A stretch of DNA of 64,000 nucleotides from an uncultured Lachnospiraceae bacterium. Lineage in GTDB: Bacteria > Bacillota > Clostridia > Lachnospirales > Lachnospiraceae. Shown here piece after piece: positions 51,832-59,267 of the stretch (position 1 is the first letter of the stretch; every line of letters starts with the position of its first letter). The position numbers and the translations under genes are program-made. The stretch covers positions 201,562-265,561 of the forward strand of contig CAJTNC010000001.1 of NCBI GenBank assembly GCA_910577955.1, read 5' to 3'. The notes beneath the pieces are model-generated. The model did not search any database. It had not been told where the DNA came from and saw only the letters and a list, made by a program, of their open reading frames with translations.

Positions 51832-52879
51832 TACCAGCAAGTGGAAAGAGTTCCTTATTGGCGATTTATTCGATATTCATCCAACTAAAGCTTATAAAAA
51901 AATTAATATTGAACTTTTTGAAGAAGATGGTACGAACCCAGTTATTGTAAACACTGGGTTTAATAATGGAGTTGGCGGATATGCAAATTTGGAGTGCACA
52001 GAGAAAGCTGGAACCATTACATTTACTGACACAGCAGCGAAAAGTACAGATTCTTTTTTCTATCAAGAGAGAGATTTCATCGGTTATCCACATGTGCAAG
52101 GAATGTACGCCAAAACACATGAGTGGACAAGAAATGAAGGCCTGTTCTTAAATTCGGTTATAAAGTCGATTCTAAGAGGTCGGTATGATTTTATTCGAAA
52201 AATGACACGGGCTGAAATGCTAAAATTAAAAGTCAAATTGCCAGCAGTGATTCAGGCCGATGGAACATATATACCTGATTGGACATATATGGGTACATAT
52301 ATGTCTGAGGTCATGCAAAATGCGGAGACTTACTTTAAGACTCTGAGGAAAGCTAATGGCGATAGGCATGAAGTTGATACTGCTAATTGGAGAGAAATTC
52401 GTGTAGGTGATTTGTTTCAGAATATTGTCAAACCGGTGGTTTTGCATACCAGGCAAGTTGTGGAATCACCGGAAGGTATTCCGTACGTTGTAAGAACAAA
52501 GTTCAACAACGGAATCAAGTGCAGAGTTCAACCTGTAACAGGAGTGACACCAAGCCCTGCTGGTGTTATTTCGTGGGGTGCTGAAAATGCAACCTTTTTT
52601 TATCAACCTGAACCTTTTTTGTCGGGACGTGACATCTATTATATAGATACACGTGAATTCAATCCATTGGTGTGCATGTTTCTCGCATCATGTTTGCAAA
52701 CTGTAGTTCATAAGTATCCTTATAATTTTGGCCTGTTTCCTGATTTGCTGAAGGAAGAAAAGATTAAACTTCCGGTTATTGCAGATGGTAAGCCTGATTG
52801 GATTTATATGGGTGAGTACATGAGAATGAGGATGGAAAGCGCAGAAACCGATTTGGTTAATATGCAGTCAGCATTATAA
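51818..52879 (+). CDS. Type IIB/type I specificity subunit
   Basis: A 353-residue DNA-recognition subunit with two target-recognition halves, each beginning with a Trp-containing segment and GDLF (KWKEFLIGDLFDI and NWREIRVGDLFQN) and ending in a KLPV-type strand followed by PDWxYMGxYM. That closing motif and the length match BcgI subunit B (about 341 residues) rather than the larger HsdS. The ATG at 51818 overlaps the methylase gene by 14 bases and has an AAAGGTGG site. The recognition sequence would be bipartite; it cannot be read from the protein. Confidence 0.85.
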   Translation: MKKIDTSKWKEFLIGDLFDIHPTKAYKKINIELFEEDGTNPVIVNTGFNNGVGGYANLECTEKAGTITFTDTAAKSTDSFFYQERDFIGYPHVQGMYAKTHEWTRNEGLFLNSVIKSILRGRYDFIRKMTRAEMLKLKVKLPAVIQADGTYIPDWTYMGTYMSEVMQNAETYFKTLRKANGDRHEVDTANWREIRVGDLFQNIVKPVVLHTRQVVESPEGIPYVVRTKFNNGIKCRVQPVTGVTPSPAGVISWGAENATFFYQPEPFLSGRDIYYIDTREFNPLVCMFLASCLQTVVHKYPYNFGLFPDLLKEEKIKLPVIADGKPDWIYMGEYMRMRMESAETDLVNMQSAL

Positions 52880-52887
52880 GCAAACCA

Positions 52888-53553
52888 TTGAATATGGCAA
52901 GAAATAAAGTCTATAAAACAGCAAATTTTGCAATGGTTGAAGCGTATTGGAATATAGGAAAATCCATCATAGAGGAACAAGGCGGTAACGAAAAGGCGGA
53001 ATATGGGACAGGTTTGTTAAAAGAATTGTCAAAACAAATGACGCAGGATTTTGGAAAAGGCTTTACAGTGTCAAATTTGAAGTATATGAGGCAGTTTTAT
53101 TTAACATTTCCAAATAGTCACGCACTGCGTGGCGAATTAAGCTGGACACATTACAGGCTTTTAATGAAAGTGGAAAATGATAATGCAAGAGAATTTTATC
53201 TGGGAGAATCTGTAAAATCCCAATGGAGTACCAGACAACTTGAGCGTCAGATAAATTCCTTCTTTTATGAAAGGTTATTATCCAGTAAAAATAAAGAGCA
53301 AATTGCAGAGGAAATACAGACATTAGAACCAGCGAAGAAACCAGAAGATGTTATTCGTGACCCGTATGTGTTGGAATTTCTTGGGCTGACACCCAATGAT
53401 GATTTTTATGAAAGTGATTTAGAGCAAGCGTTAATCACACATTTGCAGAAATTTCTTTTGGAACTTGGTAGAGGCTTTTCATTTGTCGCAAGGCAGAAAA
53501 GAATAACGTTTGATGGACGTCATTTTAGAATTGACCTTGTATTTTATAATTAG
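52888..53553 (+). pseudogene. Truncated DUF1016 (YhcG-type) PD-(D/E)xK nuclease
   Basis: A 221-residue remnant of a family that is normally about 340 residues. It keeps most of the helical N-terminal domain (AMVEAYWNIGKSI, FTVSNLKYMRQFYLTFPN, LSWTHYRLLMKVEN, WSTRQLERQINSFFYERLL) and the start of the nuclease domain. It stops at FRIDLVFYN, so the ExK half of the active site is gone. The first 20 or so residues of the family are also missing and the only start is a TTG with no ribosome site. It is very unlikely to be catalytic. Confidence 0.8.
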
Positions 53554-53559
53554 TATGAT
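53531..53559 (+). promoter_or_regulatory. Candidate promoter of the AbiJ-like gene
   Basis: TTGACC (53531-53536), a 17-base spacer and TATGAT (53554-53559), within the end of the truncated DUF1016 frame. The start would be near 53566, about 30 bases before the AbiJ-like ATG. Confidence 0.5.
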
Positions 53560-53596
53560 AAATATGTTTATATTATGATTGCGGAAGGAGGAAACT

Positions 53597-54895
53597 ATGA
53601 AGCGTATTACGGAGATAACAAAGCGTGATATTTTGGACTTATTCCGAAATGGATTGGAGATAGATGAATTTTTTGATACTCAGACAGCTTCCTATCGCTA
53701 TTTTGGTAGGATTGAAGAAATGGATTTTCTTAGAAGAATATATGATTTAAGAAATATGCCGAGCGATGATTCAAGATTTGAAAATGCAGAGCAGGATATT
53801 TGGCAGCATACGGTTAATAATGATGACTATCCATATTGTTGGGTTTTTGAAGATGAGCGATTTGGTTTACAAGATGGTGAAGATGAAACATATTTGAAAT
53901 TTCTTTGCGAGGTATTCCATCCAACTGTTAGATTCGAAAAAGGATACTGGAAAGAATTTTTGGCAGAAATCAATAGGCTATTGCAAAATGATGGATATGA
54001 GCTTTATTCTGCTAATAAGGTTTCTAATCGAGATGTTTATGGATGGAGGGTGTATCAGAAAGAGGAAAATGCGTTGTTTATCCCATTTTCCCAAAGATAT
54101 GCTAAAGATATAAAAGAAAAAAAGATTGCTTTGTCCATAAATCTAAAAGCCAGAAATCAAATATATCAATTTTTGGAGAGATGCAATGAGGCATATCGAG
54201 CAATTGACGAAACAGGTTGGAACTATGATACAACAATAGCGGCAGATGTTTTTTTCGACATAAGGCAATTTTATGTGCCAAAATGCTATAATAACCAGAA
54301 AGAATATGTTGAAACGAACAATCTTCATGATTTTATAGTTTCAAACTCTCCATTTTATGTGTTAGATGCAATAGAACTATTTGCCAGACATAGTATGTTG
54401 GATGACTATGAAGCTCAAATTAATGCGATATTGAAGTTAAATGAAATAGCATTCCAACTTAGTAACGGGAAAATGATTAATTCATTTGATGCACAGATTA
54501 ATCAAAGTTCATTAGAGACAGTACAAGAAGTAGGACTAAAAGAATTGTTGCAGCAAGCATCCAGATATTACGATGAGAATAATTTACAAATTGCCATAGA
54601 AAAATTGTGGGATGCTTTCGAGCGATTAAAAACTTATTATTGTTCGAACACCATAGACAAAAAGAAATCAGTAGAAATGATTGTAAAGGACATGAGTGAT
54701 GGTCAGCAATCTTATATGGAGTTATTTGAAAAAGAGTTTCGTGAGCTGACAACGGTTGGTAATAACTTTAGAATTAGGCATCATGAGATAACAAAGATTG
54801 ATATTCAAGATAAAAGACACTTTGAGTATTTTTATAAGAGATGTTTGTCTTTGATTTCTACAGCAATTCAATATTTAGATGGAAGAAACTTATAA
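53597..54895 (+). CDS. AbiJ-like abortive infection protein (AbiJ N-terminal domain plus HEPN)
   Basis: A 432-residue soluble protein. The N-terminal part (about 1-170) matches the AbiJ N-terminal domain type, with KRITEITKRDILDLF, YDLRNMPSDDSRFENAEQDI and YCWVFEDERFG. The C-terminal part (about 290-430) is an all-helical HEPN-like domain ending near FRIRHHEITK, where the arginines and histidines could form the R-x4-6-H nuclease motif. AbiJ-family proteins are phage-triggered suicide RNases. GGAAGGAGG precedes the ATG at 53597. It stands next to the restriction-modification genes, as expected in a defence island. The trigger is unknown. Confidence 0.75.
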   Translation: MKRITEITKRDILDLFRNGLEIDEFFDTQTASYRYFGRIEEMDFLRRIYDLRNMPSDDSRFENAEQDIWQHTVNNDDYPYCWVFEDERFGLQDGEDETYLKFLCEVFHPTVRFEKGYWKEFLAEINRLLQNDGYELYSANKVSNRDVYGWRVYQKEENALFIPFSQRYAKDIKEKKIALSINLKARNQIYQFLERCNEAYRAIDETGWNYDTTIAADVFFDIRQFYVPKCYNNQKEYVETNNLHDFIVSNSPFYVLDAIELFARHSMLDDYEAQINAILKLNEIAFQLSNGKMINSFDAQINQSSLETVQEVGLKELLQQASRYYDENNLQIAIEKLWDAFERLKTYYCSNTIDKKKSVEMIVKDMSDGQQSYMELFEKEFRELTTVGNNFRIRHHEITKIDIQDKRHFEYFYKRCLSLISTAIQYLDGRNL

Positions 54896-54919
54896 CAATA
54901 TAGGGATTTTATTATAGTT

Positions 54920-54948
54920 TTGTATCGGATTATAATTTGGTTTATAAT
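54920..54948 (+). promoter_or_regulatory. Candidate promoter of the small accessory gene cluster
   Basis: TTGTAT (54920-54925), 17 bases and a consensus TATAAT (54943-54948). The roughly 210-base gap after the AbiJ-like gene otherwise holds a leader-like stretch with an in-frame extension of the next gene (from 55003) that lacks a ribosome site and may be a gene remnant. Confidence 0.55.
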
Positions 54949-55107
54949 AAAGCTAAGAAGAGCAGGCAGCAGAAGCAATACGGAAATTTTTGAGCCGGGC
55001 TGATGGGAAAAACAGAACCGTTTTTTAAAGTAGAGCAAAGGCATGGGCAATCTTGGGATATAGGAAATATCAAATTGCTTATGCCTTTTCCGACAGGAGG
55101 ATTTGGG

Positions 55108-55407
55108 ATGGGGCAAAAAGAAAAGAATAAAACCAGTGACTTGAAGAAAATACCGGGTGTGGGAGCAAATATGGAACGGCATCTGAATAATATTGGAATC
55201 TACTGCATTTCAGATTTAAGGGGAAAAGACCCGGAAGAATTGTATCGTTTGGACTGTATGAAAAAGGGATTCCGGGATGACAGATGTGTGCTGTATGTAT
55301 TTCGCTGCGCAGTATATTTTGCAGAACAAGAGCAGCATGAACCGGAGAAATTGAAATGGTGGTATTGGAAGGATAGGGAGTATCCGGAAAGGGGCGAAAA
55401 CCAATGA
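55108..55407 (+). CDS. Small helix-hairpin-helix protein (Cdd1-like)
   Basis: A 99-residue protein with a helix-hairpin-helix segment, LKKIPGVGANMERHLNNIGI, followed by ISDLRGKDPEELY, and a conserved-looking WWYWKD end. This matches the Cdd1-like 'pathogenicity locus' family, small nucleic-acid-binding or accessory proteins of unknown role. GGAGG lies seven bases before the ATG at 55108. The stop overlaps the start of a broken acetyltransferase gene by four bases. Confidence 0.7.
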   Translation: MGQKEKNKTSDLKKIPGVGANMERHLNNIGIYCISDLRGKDPEELYRLDCMKKGFRDDRCVLYVFRCAVYFAEQEQHEPEKLKWWYWKDREYPERGENQ

Positions 55408-55560
55408 TTCGATATGTTGCGAAAGAAGATATTAACAAGATACTTTCCATGATGGAGCGGGTGAAGAAAGATTTTGCCGGAATTCCGAAAACAGGGTGTG
55501 GGGAAACGGCTGATCAGGCGGATGGCTGAGTGCTTTGAGGATGGGAAGTGGTTCATGTGA
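55404..55560 (+). pseudogene. GNAT acetyltransferase remnant with internal deletion and frameshift
   Basis: The frame from ATG 55404 starts like a GNAT protein (MIRYVAKEDINKILSMMERV and KKDFAG) but soon stops at 55529. In another frame, starting around 55490, the acetyl-CoA-binding motif appears (GVGKRLIRRMAECFEDGKWF, ending at 55560). The central part of the domain is missing and the two pieces are out of frame. A further short frame to about 55628 (REFDYPCQRMILKVEQIKG) may be another gene end. Confidence 0.7.
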
Positions 55561-55651
55561 TTACATTCCGGGAATTTGATTATCCATGCCAGAGAATGAT
55601 TCTGAAGGTGGAGCAGATAAAAGGCTAAACAGGGTTGGGTGGAGAGAGATT

Positions 55652-56197
55652 TTGAAAGATTATACAAGATCAGATTTATTGTTTTCTTTGTGTGGATTAA
55701 ATTGTGGCTTGTGTCCTATGCATTTGGGTGGGCATTGCCCCGGATGCGGAGGCGGCGAAGGAAACCAGTCCTGCAAAATAGCCAGATGCAGCCTGCAGCA
55801 TGGGAAGCCGGAATATTGCAGCCGGTGTCAGGAATTTCCCTGTGAAAAATATGAGAATATTGATGAGTTTGATTCGTTTATCACACATCAGAATCAGAAA
55901 AAAGATTTGGAGAAGCAGCAGAAAAACGGTGCAGAAGAATATCGAGCGGAACAAGAAGAAAAAATTCATATTTTAGAATGGCTGCTGCAAACTTGCAATG
56001 ATGGGCGGAAAAAGGCTTTTTTCTGCGTGGCTGTGAATCTTCTGGAATTGGAAGATGTGAGAAATGTGATGGGACAGATAAAGTCAGACGGGAAAATTGA
56101 GAAAGAAAAAGTGATTTTGCCTGGGAGGCCGCTGATGGATAGAAAAGAAGCCTACGGAAAGCTTTCATCATTTGCGCTGAGGAGAATATATGGTTAG
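55652..56197 (+). CDS. DUF3795 cysteine-rich protein
   Basis: A 181-residue protein with an N-terminal cysteine-rich segment (SLCGLNCGLCPMHLGGHCPG and further CxxC pairs to about residue 60) that probably binds zinc or another metal, and a helical remainder. It belongs to DUF3795, of unknown function. I choose TTG at 55652, seven bases after GGAGAG, because the family's proteins begin at the matching LKDY..DLLFSLCG segment. Upstream in-frame codons from 55586 overlap the broken acetyltransferase region. Its stop overlaps the next start by eight bases. Confidence 0.72.
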   Translation: MKDYTRSDLLFSLCGLNCGLCPMHLGGHCPGCGGGEGNQSCKIARCSLQHGKPEYCSRCQEFPCEKYENIDEFDSFITHQNQKKDLEKQQKNGAEEYRAEQEEKIHILEWLLQTCNDGRKKAFFCVAVNLLELEDVRNVMGQIKSDGKIEKEKVILPGRPLMDRKEAYGKLSSFALRRIYG

Positions 56198-56624
56198 AGA
56201 GATAAAATTTGATGAACTTAATAGTTTGTTGGAATTATATCTGTATCTTCATGAGAGTTCTATTCCAAAAGAAACGGAACACTTGAAAGAAACTTGGAAT
56301 GATATAATGAATGATTCAAATCATCATATTATTGTTAATGAAATAGATGGGAAAGTGGTTTCAAGCTGTGTTTGTGTTATTATACCAAACTTAACACGAG
56401 GTGTCAGACCATATGCATTTGTAGAAAATGTAGTAACTCATTTAGATTATAGGGGAAAAGGATATGCTGCGGATTGTCTGCAGTATGCAAAAGACATTGC
56501 GGAGAAGAACAACTGTTACAAAATGATGTTGCTTACCGGTTCCAAGAAAGAGTCCACATTAAAATTCTATGAAAATGCAGGATATAATTGTTCTGATAAG
56601 ACTGCTTTTATACAATGGTTGTAA
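56190..56624 (+). CDS. GNAT-family N-acetyltransferase
   Basis: A 144-residue acetyltransferase with the acetyl-CoA motif THLDYRGKGYAADCLQYAK preceded by VENVV, and a C-terminal strand GSKKESTLKFYENAGY. The acceptor is unknown. The ATG overlaps the preceding gene and GAGGAG lies upstream, so the two are coupled. AT-rich codon use fits the island. Confidence 0.88.
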   Translation: MVREIKFDELNSLLELYLYLHESSIPKETEHLKETWNDIMNDSNHHIIVNEIDGKVVSSCVCVIIPNLTRGVRPYAFVENVVTHLDYRGKGYAADCLQYAKDIAEKNNCYKMMLLTGSKKESTLKFYENAGYNCSDKTAFIQWL

Positions 56625-56668
56625 ATGAAATCATATTGGATATATTAAACACAATTTAACTCAAAATA

Positions 56669-56736
56669 TTGATAAATTTCGCAAAGGTTAATATAATTAT
56701 ATATTGACAGCTCGTTTCTGCGCAGCCTGATATAAT
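56669..56736 (+). promoter_or_regulatory. Tandem promoters of the three-gene ATPase-nuclease cassette
   Basis: Upstream: TTGATA (56669-56674), 17 bases, TATAAT (56692-56697). Downstream: an extended -10, TGATATAAT (56728-56736), with TTGACA at 56704-56709 but a spacer of 21 bases, too long for normal use. AGGAGG follows before the ATG at 56766. Having its own promoters sets the cassette apart from the preceding genes. Confidence 0.7.
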
Positions 56737-56765
56737 GACGAAATAACATATAGGAGGGATTAGCA

Positions 56766-57644
56766 ATGGCTAAGACAATTAAGTTTAATTTGATTCTGGA
56801 CAACTATCCGGTAAGAAACATTGAAGGATTGCAAGAGCATTTTTCGATCGAAGATATGCTTAAATACTTTGAAAACGGCCTGTTGCTGCGTTGGCTGAAT
56901 GTCAGAGGATATGAAAAGCAGTATGCTGCGGTTGAGGCTATCGATAAATCTTTGAATAAAAAAGAAATTGTTATGGCGTTAGTTGAGATTTTCGAAGTGG
57001 TAGAAATGGAGGCTGCTGATATTGAAAAAGCAATAGGCATTCTTACATATTTGGATGAAGAAAAAGAATTGAATGCTATTTATAAAGAAAACGCTTTCTC
57101 TAAAAAACAGATCATTGATGATTATCATTCCGGATATTCAGCGTTGGTTGTGCATATGGAAGAAAATAAAGATAATATGGCTATTCTTAAAGCCGATGCG
57201 ATCCAGATGGAAAGAGAGTATTTGGGGCTGTTCGAATTAAATCATGATGAGTTGTATTTCCGTTTGCTTGGAATTGCGCCAAAAGCTATTTTTGCTATTC
57301 TTACAAGAGATGCTTTCAGAAAGTTTTGGATTGGCGCTGAAGCAAGTGTCAGCATTTACAAAAACGTCATAACGGAATTATTGGCAGCCGATAAGGCAAA
57401 AGAGATTCTCGGCGATGATTTGAAGATTGTTAAGCGAAACACTCAGGCAATGTGGGATCCGATTGAAAGACCGGAGGTGAAACTGATGGTTATTTCCATT
57501 GAATCGGGTACATTCATAAAAAATGCGGGCGAATTTTCAGAAAAACTTGCAAGTACAGATGTAAATGATAAACTTATGAAGTTTAATGGCTTGGAATATC
57601 AGTGTAATAACGAATATTATGAATTGTTGTATATGGAGGTATAA
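56766..57644 (+). CDS. Unknown protein, first gene of the ATPase-nuclease cassette
   Basis: A 292-residue soluble protein that I do not recognise. The first 45 residues hold a striking segment, FSIEDMLKYFENGLLLRWLN followed by VRGYE, which looks like a small helical interaction module. The middle (about 60-200) is helical and acidic. The C-terminal third (about 205-292) has more strands, with KLMVISIESGTFI and LEYQCNNEYYELLYMEV. It has no membrane segment, no nucleotide motif and no cysteine pattern. It shares the promoter with, and lies four bases before, the AAA+ ATPase gene, so it is a good candidate for the sensor or adaptor of the cassette. Confidence 0.75.
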   Translation: MAKTIKFNLILDNYPVRNIEGLQEHFSIEDMLKYFENGLLLRWLNVRGYEKQYAAVEAIDKSLNKKEIVMALVEIFEVVEMEAADIEKAIGILTYLDEEKELNAIYKENAFSKKQIIDDYHSGYSALVVHMEENKDNMAILKADAIQMEREYLGLFELNHDELYFRLLGIAPKAIFAILTRDAFRKFWIGAEASVSIYKNVITELLAADKAKEILGDDLKIVKRNTQAMWDPIERPEVKLMVISIESGTFIKNAGEFSEKLASTDVNDKLMKFNGLEYQCNNEYYELLYMEV

Positions 57645-57648
57645 AAAT

Positions 57649-59259
57649 ATGAAGAATAGTGCAAGAGATTTGTTGGCTTCATATATCGATGCGCTGTATC
57701 CGATTATTTATATTAACCATTTTGACTTTAAGGTCATTGACGATATTGTTTCGGATATCGTAGACGGCAGAAAAGTTGTAGAATATAATAACGGCTTGGG
57801 CATCGTTGATTTTAAGACAAAATCTATGATGAAAGAATGTGATTTGTTTAATTTCTTAAAACTTGTGAAGGATGATGGTTATGAGCATTCACTGCTCATT
57901 GTTTTGAAGGACGTTCATAACCAATTAGATAGTCCGGAGATTGTTTCCATGCTGAAATATATTGCAGAGAGAAACTTATACAATGAAAGCTACAATGCAT
58001 CAATTTTTATTGTGTCGAGTAAACTTTCCATCCCGGAAGAACTTGAGGATTTGATAACGGTGTTCGATATGCCGTTGCCAACGGTTATAGAAATCAAAAG
58101 TATCATGACGGAGTTTACTAAAGATTTGGATATCGATGTATCAGAGGATGTACTGAGTGAAATATCTTTGTCTTTCAAAGGATTAAATGAGTTTCAGATA
58201 AAGCAAATTTTAAATTTGGCATATCAGGATGGCGGCTGTCTGGATTTTGATGATAAGCAGTTGATTCTCAGTCAGAAGGAACAGCTGATAAAGAAAGCCG
58301 GACTATTAGAAATGATACCTGTTCACGAAACTATCGAGGACATCGGTGGTCTTGAAAATCTGAAAGAGTGGCTTTATAAAAAGGAATGTATTTTCAATCA
58401 GTTAGACAAGGCTATTAAATTCGGCGTAGATATACCAAAAGGAATCATGATAGTTGGTATGCCCGGATGCGGAAAAAGTTTGGCGGCAAAGGCAACAGCA
58501 AAGTTATTTGAGATTCCGTTGGTAAGGCTTGATGTTGGCCGTTTGTTGGGGAAATACATCGGTGAGTCCGAAGAAAACATGAGAAAGGCGCTGAAACTTT
58601 CAGAGGCAATCAGCCCTTGTGTTCTTTGGATCGATGAAATTGAGAAAGCCTTTTCCGGTGTAGGCGGTTCCGGTGGCGGCAGTGATGTGACGACACGCTT
58701 GTTCGGCCAGTTTTTAACTTGGATGCAGGAAAAAGAAAATACTGTTTTTATTGTAGCTACCGCAAATGATATCTCCAAAATTCCGCCTGAGTTTTTGAGA
58801 AAAGGCAGATTTGACGAGTTGTTCTATGTTGATTTTCCGAATGATGAAGAACGAAGAAAAATTATCGAGATTCATCTCAAAAAACGTAACAAGTGGAACA
58901 AGGAACTTGACATTATTTCCCTTGTGAAATTGACTGGCGGATATAATGGCGCCGATTTAGAAGCTATCGTTAAAGATGCGATTGAAAATTGCTTTATTGA
59001 GGGAAAAGAACATTTAACAACGGAAGATTTGAAAACGGCACAAAGAAATATCAAGTCAATTTCCAGTACGTTGGAAAAACGCATTAAGGAAATCAAAGAG
59101 GCCGTTAAGGATATGGATTTGAAACCGGCAAGTAATCCGGAAAATAAAATGGCAGCAAAACCAACTTCTAAAAGACCCGTTGGACAGGCAGGCGGTGCAG
59201 CAATAATGGGAAAAAGCATCGCCGGCATGGTAAATCCTGCGTTTTGGTTGAAAGGATAA
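57649..59259 (+). CDS. Ycf46-like AAA+ ATPase
   Basis: A 536-residue ATPase. The N-terminal third (about 1-200) looks like a degenerate AAA module of the Ycf46 type (ARDLLASYIDALYPIIYI, LLIVLKDVHNQLDSPEI, ASIFIVSSKLSIPEELEDLI). The second AAA+ module (about 225-480) is complete: IEDIGGLENLKEWL, Walker A GMPGCGKS with K276, Walker B WIDEIEK with D329 and E330, sensor-1 VATANDISKIPPEFL, and the arginine-finger region RKGRFDE. The C-terminus has charged helices and ends in a glycine-rich, hydrophobic tail (GGAAIMGKSIAGMVNPAFW). GGAGGT precedes the ATG at 57649. It probably remodels or gates the product of the following gene. Confidence 0.85.
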   Translation: MKNSARDLLASYIDALYPIIYINHFDFKVIDDIVSDIVDGRKVVEYNNGLGIVDFKTKSMMKECDLFNFLKLVKDDGYEHSLLIVLKDVHNQLDSPEIVSMLKYIAERNLYNESYNASIFIVSSKLSIPEELEDLITVFDMPLPTVIEIKSIMTEFTKDLDIDVSEDVLSEISLSFKGLNEFQIKQILNLAYQDGGCLDFDDKQLILSQKEQLIKKAGLLEMIPVHETIEDIGGLENLKEWLYKKECIFNQLDKAIKFGVDIPKGIMIVGMPGCGKSLAAKATAKLFEIPLVRLDVGRLLGKYIGESEENMRKALKLSEAISPCVLWIDEIEKAFSGVGGSGGGSDVTTRLFGQFLTWMQEKENTVFIVATANDISKIPPEFLRKGRFDELFYVDFPNDEERRKIIEIHLKKRNKWNKELDIISLVKLTGGYNGADLEAIVKDAIENCFIEGKEHLTTEDLKTAQRNIKSISSTLEKRIKEIKEAVKDMDLKPASNPENKMAAKPTSKRPVGQAGGAAIMGKSIAGMVNPAFWLKG

Positions 59260-59267
59260 GGTGCGAA

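Noticed and set aside
55041..55090. Possible terminator hairpin (GGCAT..GGCAA with TTGC..ATGCC) before the HhH gene
   Set aside because: The pairing is interrupted, the loop is long and the following T run is short; it also lies just before a good ribosome site.
56704..56736. TTGACA and TATAAT read as one promoter
   Set aside because: The spacer is 21 bases. I kept the upstream TTGATA-17-TATAAT and treat the downstream one as an extended -10 only.
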